This document shows, piece by piece, positions 63,741-64,000 of a DNA stretch of 64,000 nucleotides. The notes beneath the pieces are model-generated. The model was not told the origin of the DNA, searched no databases, and saw nothing but the letters and a program-made list of their open reading frames with translations. A program made the position numbers and the translations under genes. The DNA is from Pseudomonadota bacterium. Its GTDB lineage: Bacteria; Pseudomonadota; Alphaproteobacteria; Rhizobiales; Rhizobiaceae. Numbering within the stretch: position 1 is the first letter of the stretch; every line of letters begins with the position of its first letter. The stretch is from NCBI GenBank assembly GCA_023451735.1, contig JAEXYH010000047.1, forward strand, positions 39,394 to 103,393, given 5' to 3'.

Positions 63741-64000
63741 CTACCCGAACCGCCAAACCGTCGTCTTCTTCACCTCGCTGTCCTCCAGCGCCCGCGTCAC
63801 CGGCACCTCATAGACGGCGAGCCGCTCCAGCCGCTCCTTCGGCAGGTAACTGCGCCCCGGATCGCCGACCAGAACCAACCTGCCCTGATCAGCCAGTCGC
63901 GTGAACCACGGCACCAACGCCGCCGCAAAATCGCGATCGTAGAAAACATCCCCCGCCAGCACGACCTCGGCATCGACCATCCGGTCGATCTGATCATCAC
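63741..64000 (-). CDS. SAM-dependent methyltransferase, C-terminal part (ETFB-lysine/PrmA-like)
   Basis: The minus strand enters from beyond the window and gives about 86 residues ending SEVKKTTVWRFG. Recognisable are DAEVVLAGDVFYDRDFAAAL (a motif IV-like strand) and GRLVLVGDPGRSYLPKERL. This end resembles the PrmA/METTL20-type class I protein-lysine methyltransferases found in Agrobacterium relatives. The SAM-binding motif I lies outside the window, so the target cannot be tested here. The 5' end is missing. Confidence 0.7.
   Translation of the reverse strand, partial: DDQIDRMVDAEVVLAGDVFYDRDFAAALVPWFTRLADQGRLVLVGDPGRSYLPKERLERLAVYEVPVTRALEDSEVKKTTVWRFG

Noticed and set aside
63377..63904. 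Plus-strand 175-codon frame overlapping the methyltransferase end
   Set aside because: It overlaps a conserved gene on the other strand and has low-complexity Pro/Ala/Arg sequence without motifs.

Overview
The window is high-GC alphaproteobacterial chromosome, best matching the Rhizobiaceae (Rhizobium/Agrobacterium/Neorhizobium group). The support is the mdh-sucCDAB-lpdA and sdhCDAB layouts, an atpHAGDC operon beside priA and a xerC-type gene, a 5-aminolevulinate synthase of the C4 pathway, an Omp19-type lipoprotein, CtrA-type TTAA-N7-TTAA sites, and a hybrid FixL / FixK / OmpR-type regulator trio of the kind described in Rhizobium etli. I cannot name the species. I see no phage, insertion sequence, CRISPR array or rRNA; there is one tRNA.

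Layout. 1-1.8 kb: 5' part of a penicillin-binding carboxypeptidase, an M20 amidohydrolase and tRNA-Arg(CCT). 1.8-6.2 kb: oxygen-signalling block, with a FixL-like hybrid kinase carrying the heme-PAS signature, a FixK-type CRP/FNR regulator upstream of it, a divergent OmpR-type regulator, a K-box-like element between the two regulators, and an unknown gene behind a perfect FixK box. 6.3-10.7 kb: DUF2937 protein, flavin monooxygenase, dxr, and hemA behind a second FNR/FixK-type box. 11.1-18.0 kb: glycine-zipper lipoprotein and the tamA-tamB pair. 18.2-20.6 kb: cheW and a soluble double-PAS chemoreceptor. 20.7-30.6 kb: accessory metabolism, nearly all on the minus strand (aldo/keto reductase, fdhD, LysR, substrate-binding-like protein, lactate dehydrogenase, enolase-superfamily enzyme, aldehyde dehydrogenase, Fe-alcohol dehydrogenase) with a divergent LysR gene.

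30.7-35.8 kb: F1 ATP synthase operon. 36-42 kb: small membrane protein, priA, RecF/OLD-like ATPase, acyltransferase, xerC. 42-46 kb: TraB/GumN protein, BCCT transporter, cytochrome b561. 46-56.3 kb: TCA operon mdh-sucC-sucD-sucA-sucB-[MAPEG]-[LysE]-lpdA. 56.4-58.1 kb: Omp19-type lipoprotein and zapE. 58.3-61.8 kb: sdhCDAB. 62-64 kb: a secreted protein behind a CtrA-type box, a SnoaL-like protein, a roughly 0.8-kb gene-poor stretch with RNA-like hairpins and palindromic repeats, and the C-terminal part of a methyltransferase.

How it fits together. Most of the window is core energy metabolism (TCA cycle, complex II, ATP synthase) plus envelope assembly. The most informative part is the low-oxygen circuit: the inferred flow is FixL-like kinase -> OmpR-type regulator at the K-box -> fixK -> FixK boxes at the unknown gene (6235-6248) and hemA (10867-10880). 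This would form a compact regulon visible within 9 kb. It rests on motif matches and on literature recalled from memory, so the links are inferences.
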